NCBI GenBank assembly: GCA_946541285.1
Contig: CAMNJG010000001.1
Coordinates: 1-34,747, forward strand
Length of the DNA stretch: 34,747 nt
Source: an uncultured Clostridia bacterium
GTDB lineage: Bacteria > Bacillota > Clostridia > Peptostreptococcales > Anaerovoracaceae
Direction of reading: 5' to 3'
Part shown: positions 34,469 through 34,747 of the stretch, piece by piece
Position numbering within the stretch: position 1 is the stretch's first letter
Layout of the letters: each line of letters begins with the position of its first letter
The notes under the pieces: model-generated
The model's input: the letters and a program-made list of their open reading frames with translations, nothing else
Told to the model about the DNA's origin: nothing
Database searches by the model: none
Position numbers and translations under genes: made by a program

Positions 34469-34584
34469 AAATAATGTCTGCCCGCATGGTTTCTTTTCAT
34501 TGAAAAACCATGCGGAATGCAGGCATATACTTCGACAGCCTGCATCATTAAGTCCAACGGGGACTTAATGAGCAGACATTATTT
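34469..34584. repeat. Four-way-junction (cloverleaf) palindromic element
   Basis: The ends AAATAATGTCTGC (34469-34481) and GCAGACATTATTT (34572-34584) pair perfectly over 13 bp. Three perfect hairpins fill the interior: CCGCATGGTTT/AAACCATGCGG (34482-34492 and 34505-34515), ATGCAGGC/GCCTGCAT (34517-34524 and 34538-34545) and CATTAAGTCC/GGACTTAATG (34546-34555 and 34561-34570). Only two bases at the junction (34516 and 34571) are unpaired, and 84 of 116 bases are paired. It occupies the leader of the trifunctional gene. A decayed inverted copy lies at 32504-32601. Confidence 0.75.
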
Positions 34585-34593
34585 ATTATAGCA
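34585..34593 (-). promoter_or_regulatory. Extended -10 promoter element of the trifunctional gene
   Basis: On the minus strand TGCTATAAT is a perfect extended -10, with no good -35. It abuts the cloverleaf element (ends 34584), so transcription would begin inside its first arm, around 34578, giving a ~180-base leader before the start at 34395. Confidence 0.6.
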
Positions 34594-34710
34594 TATTTCA
34601 TGAAGCAGAATGAATCATCCGTGAGGATTCCGGAGAAACAGAAAGCATACGGATAACTGTTCACAGCCTGCAGGAGTATGACTCAGCGCCGCCGGCTACG
34701 TTTGGGAGAT

Positions 34711-34743
34711 CTTACCCCACGAGCAAAGCGAGTGGATGGTAAG
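34711..34743. repeat. Hairpin repeat at window edge
   Basis: CTTACC-CCAC (34711-34720) pairs with GTGG-AT-GGTAAG (34732-34743) around a GAGCAAAGCGA loop. The design (bulged stem, GARC-AAGCGAG-like loop) resembles the internal hairpins of the element at 12997-13248. The repeat may continue beyond the window. The rest of 34594-34747 contains no recognised gene. Confidence 0.45.
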
Positions 34744-34747
34744 TCCC

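Noticed and set aside
34396..34557. N-terminal extension of the trifunctional protein by 54 codons
   Set aside because: It would be translated through the palindromic element; the AAGGAG-supported ATG at 34395 starts the domain at the normal place.
34469..34584. tRNA or Moco riboswitch
   Set aside because: Arm lengths do not match a tRNA and no T-loop sequence is present; the fold and the likely transcription start inside the first helix do not fit the Moco RNA as I know it, and the element recurs as an inverted copy.

Overview
The window looks like a chromosomal segment of an anaerobic member of the Bacillota, probably class Clostridia. The evidence is the GC content of roughly one half, strong Shine-Dalgarno sites, a sufCBDSU cluster in Gram-positive order, a surface L,D-transpeptidase with SLH repeats, the TIGR03960/TIGR03936 radical-SAM pair and a clostridial-type trifunctional nucleotidyltransferase. 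The genus cannot be read from the sequence. Almost all genes lie on the minus strand; the only complete plus-strand genes are thrH and cobI at 13381-14672.

Layout, left to right. 1-52 may be the tail of a plus-strand gene. 306-4458 is a heterodimeric ABC exporter. 4575-6030 holds yjbQ and a PHP-family histidinol-phosphatase-like gene. 6176-11231 is the complete sufC-sufB-sufD-sufS-sufU iron-sulfur assembly operon, closed by a strong terminator. A candidate structured small RNA (11369-11525) lies between suf and a MATE transporter. A ~250-bp palindromic repeat element at 12997-13248 precedes thrH-cobI. Then come a membrane-anchored polysaccharide deacetylase, a cytidylate-kinase-like protein with a palindrome on its promoter, and a secreted YkuD/SLH protein. 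19337-28426 is a long minus-strand array: mtnA, class II aldolase, xseA, xseB, ispA, a ~610-nt gene-free stretch, a small membrane protein, dxs, tlyA and a phosphatase. Upstream of it are alaX and the radical-SAM pair. The right end holds a trifunctional nucleotidyltransferase-HD-phosphatase gene flanked by two inverted copies of a palindromic repeat, one of which folds as a nearly perfect four-way junction.

The most important content is the ~610-base gene-free but highly structured stretch between ispA and dxs (about 23525-24140, minus strand), directly followed by a small basic multi-spanning membrane protein. Order, size and membrane-protein partner match the OLE (Ornate, Large, Extremophilic) RNA and its partner OapA, which are encoded in exactly this isoprenoid/xseAB/tlyA context. 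The call rests on synteny, length and visible stems; no covariance search was possible.

Functional links: ispA and dxs supply isoprenoid precursors. mtnA and the class II aldolase resemble the 'DHAP shunt' for salvage of 5'-deoxyadenosine or methylthioadenosine, by-products of radical-SAM chemistry such as that of the neighbouring TIGR03960 protein. The suf operon would supply the Fe-S clusters those enzymes need.
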